In this document: in pieces, positions 45,701 to 54,100 of the stretch
Numbering within the stretch: the first letter of the stretch is position 1
Layout of the letters: each line of letters opens with the position of its first letter
Assembly (NCBI RefSeq): GCF_016745235.1
Contig: NZ_JAELVM010000002.1
Location: forward strand, 310,001-374,000
From: Chryseobacterium endalhagicum
GTDB lineage: Bacteria > Bacteroidota > Bacteroidia > Flavobacteriales > Weeksellaceae
Length of the DNA stretch: 64,000 nucleotides
Reading direction: 5' to 3'
Notes under the pieces: model-generated
What the model was told of the DNA's origin: nothing
Database searches by the model: none
Seen by the model: the letters and a program-made list of their open reading frames with translations, nothing else
Program-made: the position numbers and the translations under genes

Positions 45701-47542
45701 ACATGGACAACACCGGCAGTGGCAGCCAGCACCAATATCTATAATGCAGACGGTACCCTTACCGGAAACAGAATTGTAACGCAAGGGGCTAATACTTTGG
45801 CCTTTAATGGCACCGCTGTCAATGCATTTTCTGTAGACGGAACTACGCTTTCTGTGGATGCTCTTAATAATAAGGTCGGAATAGGAACTACAACGCCTCA
45901 CGGGCAGCTGCAGTTTGCCAGTGTACTTGACAATAGAAAAGTCGTTCTCTATGAATCGGCTAATAATGACAATCAATACGCCGGATTTGGAATTGGAGCA
46001 AGTCTTCTCCGATATCAGGTGGGAGAAACAGGATCTGATCATGGATTTTTTGCAGGAACAGGCGCAACGACATCCAATGAGTTAATGCGTATCAAAGGAA
46101 ACGGAAACGTGGGGATAGGAACTTCTACTCCGAATAGTAAACTGACCGTAACCGGTGGTTATACCTCTTCATTAACCGCCGGTACTCCTAATACTAGCGC
46201 TGTAACAAAGATGGAAGCAGCATCCGGAGGTCAAAAAATAGATTTTGGATTTCTAAACTATTCTCCTTATGCTGCCTATATCAGCTCTGCCGATGCCAAC
46301 TCAAATGGCTTACCACTTGCCCTTAACACAACCGGAGGAAATGTCGGGATAGGAACCTCAACCCCATGGAATACCTTACACGTTAACGGATCTATCCAGC
46401 TTACCAAAGAACTGAGTTTGGGAGGAACAGCCAACAGTACAGGAAACGCCGGTACTGCAGGACAAATCCTTACCTCTGCAGGAGCTGGAGCAGCGCCCAC
46501 ATGGACAACACCGGCAGTGGTAACCAGCACCAATATCTATAATGCGGATGGTACCCTTACCGGAAACAGAACTGTAAATCAGGGTGCTAATACCCTTGCC
46601 TTTACAGGAGGTGGAAATGTAGGAATGGGAACCTCTGCACCAGACCAGAAACTGAGCGTGGTAGGCGGAAACGATGCAACTCCCCAAAGTGGTATTGCTT
46701 CATTTCTTCCTTCGAACACCACTCAGGGAGTAGGAATAGGCTGGTCAGGAATTCAAAAGATTGGTTCTATGACTAATGCAGATTTAACTGTGGATGCCAA
46801 AGGAACCGGAAATATTTCTATGCAGACGGCCACTGGCGTTACAGGGAATGTAGGGATCGGAACCACAGCTCCTTCTGCTAAACTTCATGTGAACGGAACC
46901 GCCCAGTTTAATAATGAGATTAAAGTAGGTACAGCCGGAAACGCAGGAACCACAGGACAGGTCCTTATGTCTAATGGTACAGGGGCTGCTCCAAAATGGG
47001 GAACCATTGCTGATGTAACGCCTACCTCTACAGGAAGTGTACTGGTCGTGGATGGTAAGTTTATCATTGCTCAGGAAATATCTGTACAAATGACCGGTGA
47101 TTTCACCTCTACCGGGGCAGCTCCCGTGGCTATAGGAAACCTGACGAATGAAATTATAGATAACGAAAACAGGTTTAACGGAACCGCCTCAGGCAACTCA
47201 TTTACAGTAAGTGCAAACGGAACCTACCAGCTCACCATGAACGCATCACTTACCGACGTGACGACTGACCTTAATCCTGTTATAGGGATATTTGATGATA
47301 CCGCAAACCAATGGGTTGCCCGTGTGAATGACCAATACAAATCTACCGGCAGTCCTGGTGTTCCCAAACTGCAGACATACACCCTTATCGTAGCTTTTCC
47401 ATTGGTAACTTCTCATACCTACTCATTCAGACAGGCCACCCCTACAGGAACAATTACTGTGAAAAGTCATAGTACAGCGTATACAACGCCCGACAATATT
47501 ACGGCTCCATTTACCCAAATGTCCCTGAAAAGACTGAAGTAA
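42791..47542 (+). CDS. giant repetitive surface protein 1
   Basis: 1583 aa. Signal peptide ends HVHA before QVGVNT. The conserved head GLLIPRVDR ... AAGYYYYNGTAWTKL is shared with the protein at 49400. The body repeats modules of NIYNADGTLTGNR, SVDAANDRVGIGT, KLHVNG and TAGQILTSAGAGAAPTW; the TLTGNR unit occurs seven times (near 43127, 43687, 44187, 44677, 45237, 45717, 46527). The last ~150 residues are non-repetitive and C1q/jelly-roll-like (NGTYQLTMNASLTD). No T9SS domain is seen. Likely a fibrous cell-surface or extracellular protein, resembling phage-tail-fibre-like repeats; role unknown. Confidence 0.85.
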   Translation: MKKIILPIVAAVSSIALHVHAQVGVNTEQPASTFDITAKNATGTTKNVDGLLIPRVDRERAQNMSAVPTSTLIYINSAATGTQTGTAINIDAAGYYYYNGTAWTKLTSAGSNNIYNTDGTLTGNRIVTQGANTLAFTGSAVNAFSVDGTTLSVDAANNRVGIGTNTPTAQLQLGNTTANRKIALYDNSNNDNQFYGFGVNDFLLRYQTDGAGADHGFFSGINATSSKELMRIKGNGNVGIGTSTPQKMFHVTGASQFGNEINVGGTATTAGSPGTAGQILTSAGAGAAPTWTTPAAVTSTNIYNADGTLTGNRIVTQGANTLAFNGTAVNAFSVDGGTLSVDAANDRVGIGKTAPQFLLDLGNQEGKKISLYNDSGSNFWGFGLGNNALDLYTANNKLMTLGTTNLGIGTSTPQKKLHVDGDLQITKELNVGGSGTVAGSAGTAGQILTSAGAGAAPTWTTPAVTTSTNIYNADGTLTGNRTVTQGTNTLAFSGTGNVGLGVANPAQKLSVIDGTNDNQYSGIASFLPANSTQGIGIGWAGIRKIGTQTNSDFNIDAAGTGNIALQTQATGNVGIGTAAPSAKLHVNGTAQFNNEIKVGGAGNAGTAGQILTSSGAGAAPTWTTPAAVTSTNIYNADGTLTGNRIVTQGANTLAFNSTVVNAFSVDGGTLSVDAANDRVGIGTSTPGNKLVVRGTNSQPAAGVPTNNAPLRIDGGTDHGLDIGPFSQSPWGSFINSVQLSNGNGMPLVLNSVGGNVGVGTTAPQKKLHVDGDLQVTKELNVGGTGSTAGSAGTAGQVLTSSGAGAAPTWTTPAVPTSTNIYNADGTLTGNRIVTQGANTLAFSGTGNVGLGVANPAQKLSVIDGTNDNQYSGIASFLPANSTQGIGIGWAGIRKIGTQTNSDFNIDAAGTGNIALQTQATGNVGIGTTTPSAKLHVNGTAQFNNEIKVGGAGNAGTAGQILTSAGAGAAPTWTTPAVAASTNIYNADGTLTGNRIVTQGANTLAFNGTAVNAFSVDGTTLSVDALNNKVGIGTTTPHGQLQFASVLDNRKVVLYESANNDNQYAGFGIGASLLRYQVGETGSDHGFFAGTGATTSNELMRIKGNGNVGIGTSTPNSKLTVTGGYTSSLTAGTPNTSAVTKMEAASGGQKIDFGFLNYSPYAAYISSADANSNGLPLALNTTGGNVGIGTSTPWNTLHVNGSIQLTKELSLGGTANSTGNAGTAGQILTSAGAGAAPTWTTPAVVTSTNIYNADGTLTGNRTVNQGANTLAFTGGGNVGMGTSAPDQKLSVVGGNDATPQSGIASFLPSNTTQGVGIGWSGIQKIGSMTNADLTVDAKGTGNISMQTATGVTGNVGIGTTAPSAKLHVNGTAQFNNEIKVGTAGNAGTTGQVLMSNGTGAAPKWGTIADVTPTSTGSVLVVDGKFIIAQEISVQMTGDFTSTGAAPVAIGNLTNEIIDNENRFNGTASGNSFTVSANGTYQLTMNASLTDVTTDLNPVIGIFDDTANQWVARVNDQYKSTGSPGVPKLQTYTLIVAFPLVTSHTYSFRQATPTGTITVKSHSTAYTTPDNITAPFTQMSLKRLK
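44251..44640 (+). repeat. long intragenic direct repeat, unit 1
   Basis: Nearly identical to 45301-45690, exactly 1050 bases downstream (350 codons, in frame), covering GNVGLGVANPAQKL to the KVGGAGNAGTAGQ segment of surface protein 1. Confidence 0.8.
45301..45690 (+). repeat. long intragenic direct repeat, unit 2
   Basis: Second unit of the pair, with only a few, mostly silent, differences from 44251-44640. Recombination between them would delete or duplicate 350 codons in frame. Confidence 0.8.
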
Positions 47543-47588
47543 TTCATCCGCCGCAGATACGATTTTAAAAACACAAATGATACCATCA

Positions 47589-47642
47589 GACCTCAGCCGG
47601 GCCATTGAAATCCCCTTATTCCAAAGCCCGGCGGGTCTTTTA
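47589..47642 (+). terminator. terminator after surface protein gene 1
   Basis: GACCtcaGCCGGGC pairs with GCCCGGCGGGTC, followed by TTTTAT. Confidence 0.75.
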
Positions 47643-47663
47643 TAAAAAACAAATCTATTTTCC

Positions 47664-48104
47664 ATGCATAATTTTAAAGACATTCATATCGGACAGCTGA
47701 TTGAGCAGAGAGTGAAAGAGATGGCCACTGATCCGGTACGCATATGTGCTTTTCTAAAATGTACAGAAGAAGATATTAAAGACACCTACCGTTCCGAAAG
47801 TCTGGATACCGCTGTCCTGCTCCGCTGGAGCAAGCTGCTGGAATATGATTTTTTCAGAATTTATTCCCATCATCTGATCTTATATTCCCCTTCAGCATCA
47901 CAGCGTAAGCCACAAAACCGGACTGGGAAAAACACCCCCGTTCTTCCGGAATTCAGGAAAAACATTTATACCATGGAAATCATAGAATTTATCCTGGAAC
48001 AGATAAGAACCGGCACCAAAACAAAGCAGGACGTGATCCGGGAATACCGGATTCCCAAGACTACGCTGTATAAATGGCTTATTAAGTACAGGAAGGAGGG
48101 TTGA
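47664..48104 (+). CDS. HTH protein (transposase-OrfA-like)
   Basis: 146 aa. The N-terminal part (HIGQLIEQRVKEMATDPVRI ... SLDTAVLLRWSKLLEYDFFR) is a conserved domain I recall from many Chryseobacterium proteins loosely called transposases. The C-terminal HTH reads TKQDVIREYRIPKTTLYKWL. There is no DDE catalytic domain and no IS ends are visible, so a small DNA-binding regulator or relic is as likely as a transposase part. It follows the surface protein terminator by 20 bases. Confidence 0.75.
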   Translation: MHNFKDIHIGQLIEQRVKEMATDPVRICAFLKCTEEDIKDTYRSESLDTAVLLRWSKLLEYDFFRIYSHHLILYSPSASQRKPQNRTGKNTPVLPEFRKNIYTMEIIEFILEQIRTGTKTKQDVIREYRIPKTTLYKWLIKYRKEG

Positions 48105-48200
48105 GTTGGAGGGTATTAGAGTTGGAGGGTTGGAGGGTGTTAGAGTTTGAGAGTGAGAGTTTAGGTTTTGAAATTGCGGGCAGGGTTTTAAAACTGAGAA
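48105..48200. repeat. GGAGGGT/TTAGAGTT low-complexity tract
   Basis: GAGTTGGAGGGTATTAGAGT and variants repeated, the reverse complement type of the CTCAAACTCTC run at 23420-23465. Confidence 0.5.
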
Positions 48201-48273
48201 CAGGCGGCGACGGGATGGTACCCTAAGCTTTTTGACGGATTAAAAAACACGAGACAATTTAAAAAACACAAAT

Positions 48274-48495
48274 ATGAAAAAGCCATATGCTGAACTTACC
48301 GGTATGACCAAGAATGAGCTGCTGCATGAAATGGGAGATGATTTTAATTTTTATCCCGATCCGGTATGGATCTATCTTCTCCACAAAAATTTTCTGGGCA
48401 GGAAAACGTTCCTTATCGTTCATTTCGAAAAAAACATCATTATTAAAACAGCCATAAAAAAAACCTATGGAAACATTGCAAAGACCCGATTATAA
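48274..48495 (+). CDS. unknown 73-aa protein, paralog of 52869 gene
   Basis: MKKPYAELTGMTKNELLHEM start; core GDDFNFYPDPVWIYLLHKNF and LGRKTFLIVHFE, ending KKTYGNI. It shares DFNFYPD, WIYLLH, NFLGRKT and IKKTYG with the 71-aa protein encoded after surface gene 2. Soluble, basic, no signal peptide. Conservation of codon-level blocks in two places supports a real gene. The last 29 bases overlap the next HTH gene. Family not recognised. Confidence 0.7.
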   Translation: MKKPYAELTGMTKNELLHEMGDDFNFYPDPVWIYLLHKNFLGRKTFLIVHFEKNIIIKTAIKKTYGNIAKTRL

Positions 48496-48784
48496 GAAAA
48501 TATATGCAGATCTCCTGAACCTGAAATTCCCGGAAAAAATACCCTCCTGCCAGTCTTTTCTGGCTAAAAAGGAACTTTCCGTACAGGATGTGATCCATAT
48601 CAACACCATTATATTTCCTAAAAAAACGGCCAAAAACCAGCAGCACCGGTCTTATGACCGGCGTTCAATTCTGGAAATGCTGGATTTTCAGAAAAAAAAC
48701 AGACTGAACAATACGCAGCTGGCCATTCATTTCCGCCTCAGCAGAAATACGGTCGCCAAATGGAAAAAACTATTCATCGTATAA
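48467..48784 (+). CDS. small HTH protein
   Basis: 105 aa. The N-terminal helical region (YKKIYADLLNLKFPEKI) is followed by a hinge and a C-terminal HTH (ILEMLDFQKKNRLNNTQLA, then FRLSRNTVAKWKKLF). Like the 47664 gene it resembles the DNA-binding part of IS3-type OrfA but has no catalytic partner. It overlaps the 73-aa gene by 29 bases in another frame, so the two are translationally linked. Confidence 0.75.
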   Translation: METLQRPDYKKIYADLLNLKFPEKIPSCQSFLAKKELSVQDVIHINTIIFPKKTAKNQQHRSYDRRSILEMLDFQKKNRLNNTQLAIHFRLSRNTVAKWKKLFIV

Positions 48785-48836
48785 ACAGCTGTACCCTAAA
48801 GGATATTAAACTTAGTTTGTGATGTGTTATTGAAGT

Positions 48837-48916
48837 CAGCAGGAAGGTTTTCAGGTTACTTTTTCACGTTTATTACTCATCTTTTTGTTTAGAAAACTCT
48901 TCCTGTCTGATTTTTT
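48837..48916. repeat. CAGCAGGAAGG hairpin element, copy 1
   Basis: CAGCAGGAAGGTTTTC ... GAAAACTCTTCCTGTCTGAT; arms pair, loop about 40 bases. Same orientation as copies at 53138 and 53914. The rest of 48785-49399 is AT-rich without a gene. Confidence 0.7.
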
Positions 48917-49399
48917 ATGAAGCCATAAAAACATCATATTTTAACAGCCTGAGCTCATCAACAGGTTACTTTTTTACCATTCTCTGCTTTATAAAAGGAT
49001 AAAAAACACATTAAAAGCAGACTTTTCAGCATTATTTCCCCTATTCAAGCCCTTATTTTTAAGACAAGCGCTAATACTTAAAACCTGTATTTTTTTTGGA
49101 TAAAAACATTCTGGTGTAAAAAAATTAAAACAGCACAACGCATACTCAAATTAATATTAAGGTTTTGCGTACAAAGACAAAAAATATTTTTCATCCATAA
49201 AATTCCGGGAAAAGAGCAGTGATCCGGTTAACAGAAAACACAAATAAAACACCCTCTATATCAGGTATTTACATTTTAAAAAGTTAACAAATAAACTGCA
49301 AAATTCTCCCTTAGGCTAACAAGTATTTAACAGGTTTTGAAAAAAGAAAGAATCACAGGTGTTTACTTTTAGGCCAAAATTCTTTCGAAAAATCAATCT

Positions 49400-52300
49400 A
49401 TGAAAAAAATTATTTTACCCCTGGTCATTGCGGTAACCTCTCTTTCTGTACATATGAATGCGCAGGTGGGTGTGAATACCCAAACCCCTGCCTCCACACT
49501 GGATGTGCAGGCTAAAACCACCGGCACCTCCGCAGTGGTAGAAGGACTTCTTATTCCCAGAGTAGACCGGCAAAAAGCACAGAGCATGACGGGTGTACCC
49601 ACCTCTACCATGATCTACATCAACAGCACAGCTACGGGTGCCCAGACGGGAACAGCCGCCAATATCGATGCTGAAGGCTACTATTACTTCAACGGAACAG
49701 CCTGGACAAAACTGGCAGGAAACGCACCGCCCGCCAATAATATTTACACTAATGACGGGACACTGGCTGGTAACAGAATCGTAACGCAGGGAGCTAACAC
49801 TTTAGCTTTTAACAGTACTGCTACGAATGCATTCTCGGTTGATGGAAGCTCTTTCAGTGTAGATGCAGCTAATGACAGAGTGGGTATTGGTACCGGTTCT
49901 CCTTTAACAAAGACCCATATAGTGTTAGGTAACAGCACAAACGGTGTTAGTTCTGTTGGCCAGGCTAGCGCATTTAATATGGCACTACGGCTTGAAAACC
50001 CCAATAATGGGAAGGCTGTAACGCAACACTTTCTTGCTAAAAACACCAGTGGACAAAACAGAGAATTAATTATGGGTATTAATCCTGAATTGAGTACTTT
50101 TGCTTTGAGCCGTGTTGGGCAGGGTGATATCATTTTAGATTTAACCAATGGAAATGTAGGTATTGGTACGGGAACAGCAGGAGGAACCAGACTGGATGTA
50201 AATGGAGCCATAACCAATCGCGAAACTAGTTTAGCTGTAGCAAGCAATGCCGCCACGGTGCCGGCCAATACCTCGCAAGTTCAGCTTACCGGAGCTGCCA
50301 CTGCCGATGTAACAATTACAGCCACTGCCGCACCCAATCCGGGCCAGCGTCTTATTGTTTACAATAATACCACGGGTAACTTTGGTGCAACCCTTAATGG
50401 AAACACAGTTCTCAATGGACAGGCGGTTGAATTTATCTATTCAAACGGTGCATGGCGTACTACAGACAATGGTGCCAGTAATCCGACAGCGCCAGTGAGC
50501 AACTTTTGGCGTCTTAATGGTAACACCGGCACTAACCCCGCAAACAATTTTATTGGCACTACCGATAATACAGGTTTTGCTATCCGTACCAATAATACGG
50601 AAAGAGTAAGGGTTGACCAAACTGGAAATGTAGGTATCGGAACAGCTGCTCCAGGCCAGAAGATGAGTGTAGTAGACGGTACTGATAACAACCAATATAG
50701 TGGCATTGCTTCTTTTTTTACCAGAAATCTTACACAGGGAGTAGGAATTGGCTATGCAGGGATACAATCTATTGGATCTAATGGTAATATTGATCTTAAC
50801 CTTAATCCAAAAGCTGCAGGAAATGTCTTAATGCAAACCAATGGAGCCACAGGAAATGTAGGGATCGGAACTGGTTCTCCACAAAGAAAGCTACATGTAA
50901 ACGGATCATTACAAATCACCAATGAACTTAATGTAGGAGGAAGCGGAACAGCAGCTGGAAGCGCAGGGACGGCAGGCCAACTGCTTGCCTCTGCAGGAGC
51001 GGGAGCTGCCCCTACATGGACCAATGTGACTGATATTAATACGAATATCTACACCAATGACGGATCGTTGAATGGAAACAGAACCGTAGCACAGGCAGCC
51101 AATGCATTAGCCTTCACCGGAACAGGAAATGTGGGATTAGGAGTGGCTATCCCGGCGCAGAAACTAAGTGTGGTAGATGGAGTAAATACAAATCAATACA
51201 GCGGTATTGCTTCTTTCCTTCCTGCCAATTCTACCCAGGGTGTAGGCATTGGATGGGCTGGAATCAGAAAGGTAGGAACTCAGATTAACTCTGATTTTAA
51301 TATCGATGCTGCAGGAACCGGAAATATTTTTCTGCAGACACAGGCCACTGGAAATGTAGGGATAGGAACCACAACTCCTGCACAGAAATTTGTTGTAAGA
51401 GACGCAGTAAGCAGCAACGTATTCAACGGTATTGCTTCGTTTATCGCTAATGACGGGATAAGAGGAGTAGGAATAGGCTCTGAGGGATTGCAGTCTACAG
51501 GAACAGCAACTGACATCAATTTTAACATTAATTCAAAAGGAACCGGAGCTCTCGTACTGCAAACATTTAATGCTGCAGGGAATGTCGGAATCGGAACTTA
51601 CACTCCACAGAGAAAACTGCATGTAGACGGATCATTACAGCTCACCAATGAACTGAACGTAGGTGGAAGCGGGGCAGCTGCAGGAAGCGCAGGGACGGCA
51701 GGACAGCTGCTTGCCTCTGCAGGTGCAGGTGCAGCTCCTAAATGGACCAATGTGACTGACATTAATACCAACATCTATACGAATGACGGATCCCTTAATG
51801 GAAACAGAACCGTAGCACAGGCAGCCAATGCATTAGCCTTTACAGGAACAGGAAATGTAGGATTAGGAGTCGCTAACCCGGCGCAGAAGCTAAGTGTAGT
51901 AGACGGGACAAATGCCAACCAATACTCCGGCATTGCGTCTTTCCTTCCTGCCAATTCCACCCAGGGAGTAGGTATTGGATGGGCTGGAATCAGAAAGGTA
52001 GGAACTCAGGTTAACTCTGATTTTAACATCGATGCTGCAGGAACCGGAAATATTTTTCTGCAGACACAGGCCACAGGAAACGCCATAATTGGAACACGCT
52101 TGGGTATAGGAACTGTTACTCCCCATGCTCCCGTGCACATTGGAGGTGGAACTGCTAACCGTAAGATCGTGTTATATGAAGAAGCAGACAATGACAGTCA
52201 GTATTTTGGACTGGGGGTGAATAACAGTGTATTCCGTTACCAGACAGGAACTGGCTCTGCCCATGTTTTCTTTGTTACTACTGGTGCCACAACTTCTAAT

Positions 52301-52678
52301 GAACTATTCCGTATCAATGCTAACGGAAATGCCACTTTAGCCGGTTCGCTTACCCAGAATTCTGACATCCGGCTAAAAAAGGATATTGTGGATAATACGT
52401 ACGGGTTAAGTGAGATTTCAAAACTTCGCACCATTAACTACAGATTTAAGGATGAGCAGAGAGGTACCGACAAAAAGATAGGCTTTATTGCGCAGGAAGT
52501 TAAAGCAGCTATGCCTGAACTGGTTTCCACCGCCAATGATGAAATGAAAACACTGTCCGTAAGTTATCCGGAAATGACGGTCGTACTTACGAAAGCAGTA
52601 CAGGAGCTGCAGGAACTGGTTAAAAACCAGCAGAAACAGATCGATGAACTGAAAGCACAGATCAAGTCTAAACCATAA
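49400..52678 (+). CDS. giant repetitive surface protein 2 with peptidase S74 domain
   Basis: 1092 aa. Signal peptide ends HMNA before QVGVNT; the head (GLLIPRVDR, GYYYFNGTAWTKL) is paralogous to surface protein 1. The body repeats NIYTNDGSLNGNRTVAQAAN, GVGIGWAGIRKVGTQ and KLHVDGSLQLTNELNVGG. The C-terminus (~980-1092) is an S74 intramolecular chaperone: SDIRLKKDIV (cleavage normally before this Ser), NYRFKDE and IGFIAQEVKAAMPELV, then a coiled coil. In phage fibres this domain drives trimerisation and self-cleaves. It is probably a trimeric surface fibre; ligand unknown. Confidence 0.87.
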   Translation: MKKIILPLVIAVTSLSVHMNAQVGVNTQTPASTLDVQAKTTGTSAVVEGLLIPRVDRQKAQSMTGVPTSTMIYINSTATGAQTGTAANIDAEGYYYFNGTAWTKLAGNAPPANNIYTNDGTLAGNRIVTQGANTLAFNSTATNAFSVDGSSFSVDAANDRVGIGTGSPLTKTHIVLGNSTNGVSSVGQASAFNMALRLENPNNGKAVTQHFLAKNTSGQNRELIMGINPELSTFALSRVGQGDIILDLTNGNVGIGTGTAGGTRLDVNGAITNRETSLAVASNAATVPANTSQVQLTGAATADVTITATAAPNPGQRLIVYNNTTGNFGATLNGNTVLNGQAVEFIYSNGAWRTTDNGASNPTAPVSNFWRLNGNTGTNPANNFIGTTDNTGFAIRTNNTERVRVDQTGNVGIGTAAPGQKMSVVDGTDNNQYSGIASFFTRNLTQGVGIGYAGIQSIGSNGNIDLNLNPKAAGNVLMQTNGATGNVGIGTGSPQRKLHVNGSLQITNELNVGGSGTAAGSAGTAGQLLASAGAGAAPTWTNVTDINTNIYTNDGSLNGNRTVAQAANALAFTGTGNVGLGVAIPAQKLSVVDGVNTNQYSGIASFLPANSTQGVGIGWAGIRKVGTQINSDFNIDAAGTGNIFLQTQATGNVGIGTTTPAQKFVVRDAVSSNVFNGIASFIANDGIRGVGIGSEGLQSTGTATDINFNINSKGTGALVLQTFNAAGNVGIGTYTPQRKLHVDGSLQLTNELNVGGSGAAAGSAGTAGQLLASAGAGAAPKWTNVTDINTNIYTNDGSLNGNRTVAQAANALAFTGTGNVGLGVANPAQKLSVVDGTNANQYSGIASFLPANSTQGVGIGWAGIRKVGTQVNSDFNIDAAGTGNIFLQTQATGNAIIGTRLGIGTVTPHAPVHIGGGTANRKIVLYEEADNDSQYFGLGVNNSVFRYQTGTGSAHVFFVTTGATTSNELFRINANGNATLAGSLTQNSDIRLKKDIVDNTYGLSEISKLRTINYRFKDEQRGTDKKIGFIAQEVKAAMPELVSTANDEMKTLSVSYPEMTVVLTKAVQELQELVKNQQKQIDELKAQIKSKP

Positions 52679-52736
52679 TTTTAGACAATCCATCAAAGGC
52701 TTTTATCAACGATTCTAAAACATAAATAGTAGTTTT

Positions 52737-52795
52737 CCTCGGCTGTGCCTCCTTACTGATCGTTCAGGACACCACAGCTGAGGATTTTTAAAATA
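52737..52795 (+). terminator. terminator after surface protein gene 2
   Basis: CCTCGGCTGTG pairs with CACAGCTGAGG (one G-T), followed by ATTTTTAAAA. Confidence 0.65.
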
Positions 52796-52868
52796 TCCAT
52801 ACTCCACTTAAAAACGAATATCACAAAAGAGAAATTAAAAATACTATCCAAAAACAACAGATGATGAT

Positions 52869-53084
52869 ATGAAAATTCAGTACAGTGATCTTCCGGGAAA
52901 GACAAAGAAAGAGGTTATAGACAGATTGGGAGACGAATTTAATTTTTATCCGGACGATATCTGGATCTATCTGCTTCACCGCAATTTTTTAGGAAGAAAA
53001 ACCTATCTCGTCATTTATTTTGAACATCATATCGTGATCCGGGTCAAAATTAAAAAAACCTACGGCCGCATTAAAAGATCCTGA
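52869..53084 (+). CDS. unknown 71-aa protein, paralog of 48274 gene
   Basis: MKIQYSDLPGKTKKEVIDRL start; core GDEFNFYPDDIWIYLLHRNF and LGRKTYLVIYFEHHI, ending KKTYGRIKRS. Clear relative of the 73-aa protein at 48274, each encoded just after a giant surface gene. Small, basic, soluble, with aromatic-rich strands. Function unknown; the repeated association with surface fibres is the only context clue. Confidence 0.7.
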   Translation: MKIQYSDLPGKTKKEVIDRLGDEFNFYPDDIWIYLLHRNFLGRKTYLVIYFEHHIVIRVKIKKTYGRIKRS

Positions 53085-53137
53085 TGGTCAGAAATCATCT
53101 ATTGCTAATTAAAACACAAATTATTTATACTATGGAT

Positions 53138-53200
53138 CAGCAGGAGGGTTTTCTGTCGTGCTTTAATACATTCATCCCAAGCCCCCTCCTGTCTGATTTT
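53138..53200. repeat. CAGCAGGAAGG hairpin element, copy 2
   Basis: CAGCAGGAGGGTTTTC ... CCCCCTCCTGTCTGATTTT. The arm changes to GGAGGG are matched by CCCTCC on the other side, keeping pairing. Confidence 0.7.
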
Positions 53201-53286
53201 ACAGACCCGGAAAAAAGCTCTTGATGCTTACAAAATAAAGTAGAACTGGGAAAAAGCAGAAATTGAGGTGATTTATTTCTGTCTTC

Positions 53287-53341
53287 TTCAGCTGGGAACT
53301 CTTCCTTTACAATCTTCGTTTCTTCCCAGCTGAAGTTTTTA
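53287..53341 (+). terminator. hairpin/terminator before 144-aa gene
   Basis: TTCAGCTGGGAA pairs with TTCCCAGCTGAA, followed by GTTTTTATC. Confidence 0.65.
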
Positions 53342-53406
53342 TCTCTTTTACCATATAAAACCCGGGTGCTAAGCACCATTTAAATGAAAAACCTTAAAAA
53401 TTCAAT

Positions 53407-53841
53407 ATGATCAGTATCAATAACAAAAACGCCATTCTACTCCGCTATTTTCTGTGGATCTCGCTTCTATTTTTGCCGGTATCAGCAGCAGCCCTGTATT
53501 TTTATCAGAGCGAAATCCTGATAATCTGCATTTTCCTGCTATTTGTTATAGGTATCGTCCGGTTTATGTTTACCGGATATGTAGAGATCACCGCCTATCA
53601 TGAATATATTGCGGTCAAAGAGTATCGGATATCCGGAGGTAAGAACGCGAGGAGCTTTACTCCTATTGCCCTGGAAGATATCAGGGAGTTTTATATCAGG
53701 GAAAATACCCTTGTTTTCCATACTGAATTTGAAAGTAAGGTCAGGAATACAAGCTTTTCAGTAAAGTATTTCACGGAAAAACAGAAAAACGAACTCATAA
53801 CAGCCCTTACAGAACTCATCAGGAAAAGTAAGGCTGCCTGA
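53407..53841 (+). CDS. unknown 144-aa membrane protein, PH-like C-terminus
   Basis: Two hydrophobic segments (residues ~10-30 and ~33-53) followed by a beta-rich region with YVEITAYHEYIAVKEYRI, LEDIREFYIRENTLVFHTE and a final helix (TEKQKNELITALTELI). The layout resembles small membrane proteins with a bacterial PH-like (YdbS-type) domain, but similarity is only architectural. No partner is evident. It is bracketed by hairpin elements. Confidence 0.65.
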   Translation: MISINNKNAILLRYFLWISLLFLPVSAAALYFYQSEILIICIFLLFVIGIVRFMFTGYVEITAYHEYIAVKEYRISGGKNARSFTPIALEDIREFYIRENTLVFHTEFESKVRNTSFSVKYFTEKQKNELITALTELIRKSKAA

Positions 53842-53913
53842 AAACAAATAGCTGTTCTATGCAAACCCCAGGTTAGGTAAGCCCGAAAGGAATTGTCCTA
53901 TCAAAATATATTT

Positions 53914-53990
53914 CAGCAGGAAGGTTTTCTTTCATTTTTCATAAGCCCTATTCTTTTTTTATCTACCGAAAACCCTTCCTGTCTGATTTC
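53914..53990. repeat. CAGCAGGAAGG hairpin element, copy 3
   Basis: CAGCAGGAAGGTTTTC ... GAAAACCCTTCCTGTCTGAT; 14-base near-perfect arms, loop ~45 bases. Confidence 0.7.
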
Positions 53991-54100
53991 TTTAAAGCCG
54001 CAGATCCCCGTTTACAGGAAAGAACCTGCAAAGTTTAAATGGAATTGATAACAAATATCTTTAAGGGATTTTCTGCCCGGTATTCAGGCTTAAAAACAAA

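Noticed and set aside
45338..46042. 234-aa open frame on the - strand inside surface gene 1
   Set aside because: Antisense of the TLTGNR/GNVGIGT repeats; Cys/Ser/Gly-rich low-complexity translation that recurs wherever the repeat occurs, so an artefact of repeat codon usage.
43120..47000. tandem DNA repeats as CRISPR or VNTR outside a gene
   Set aside because: One continuous reading frame runs through them; they encode protein modules.
47664..48784. insertion sequence
   Set aside because: HTH parts only; no catalytic frame, terminal inverted repeats or target duplication found.
49744..50268. 174-aa open frame on the - strand inside surface gene 2
   Set aside because: Same kind of antisense shadow; no start context and the + strand frame has a signal peptide and known C-terminal domain.
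49400..52678. prophage tail fibre because of the S74 domain
   Set aside because: No other phage genes in the window, a bacterial signal peptide is present, and the paralog next door lacks S74.
53137..53379. 80-aa open frame on the - strand
   Set aside because: Made of the CAGCAGG hairpin and terminator sequences; no protein-like features.
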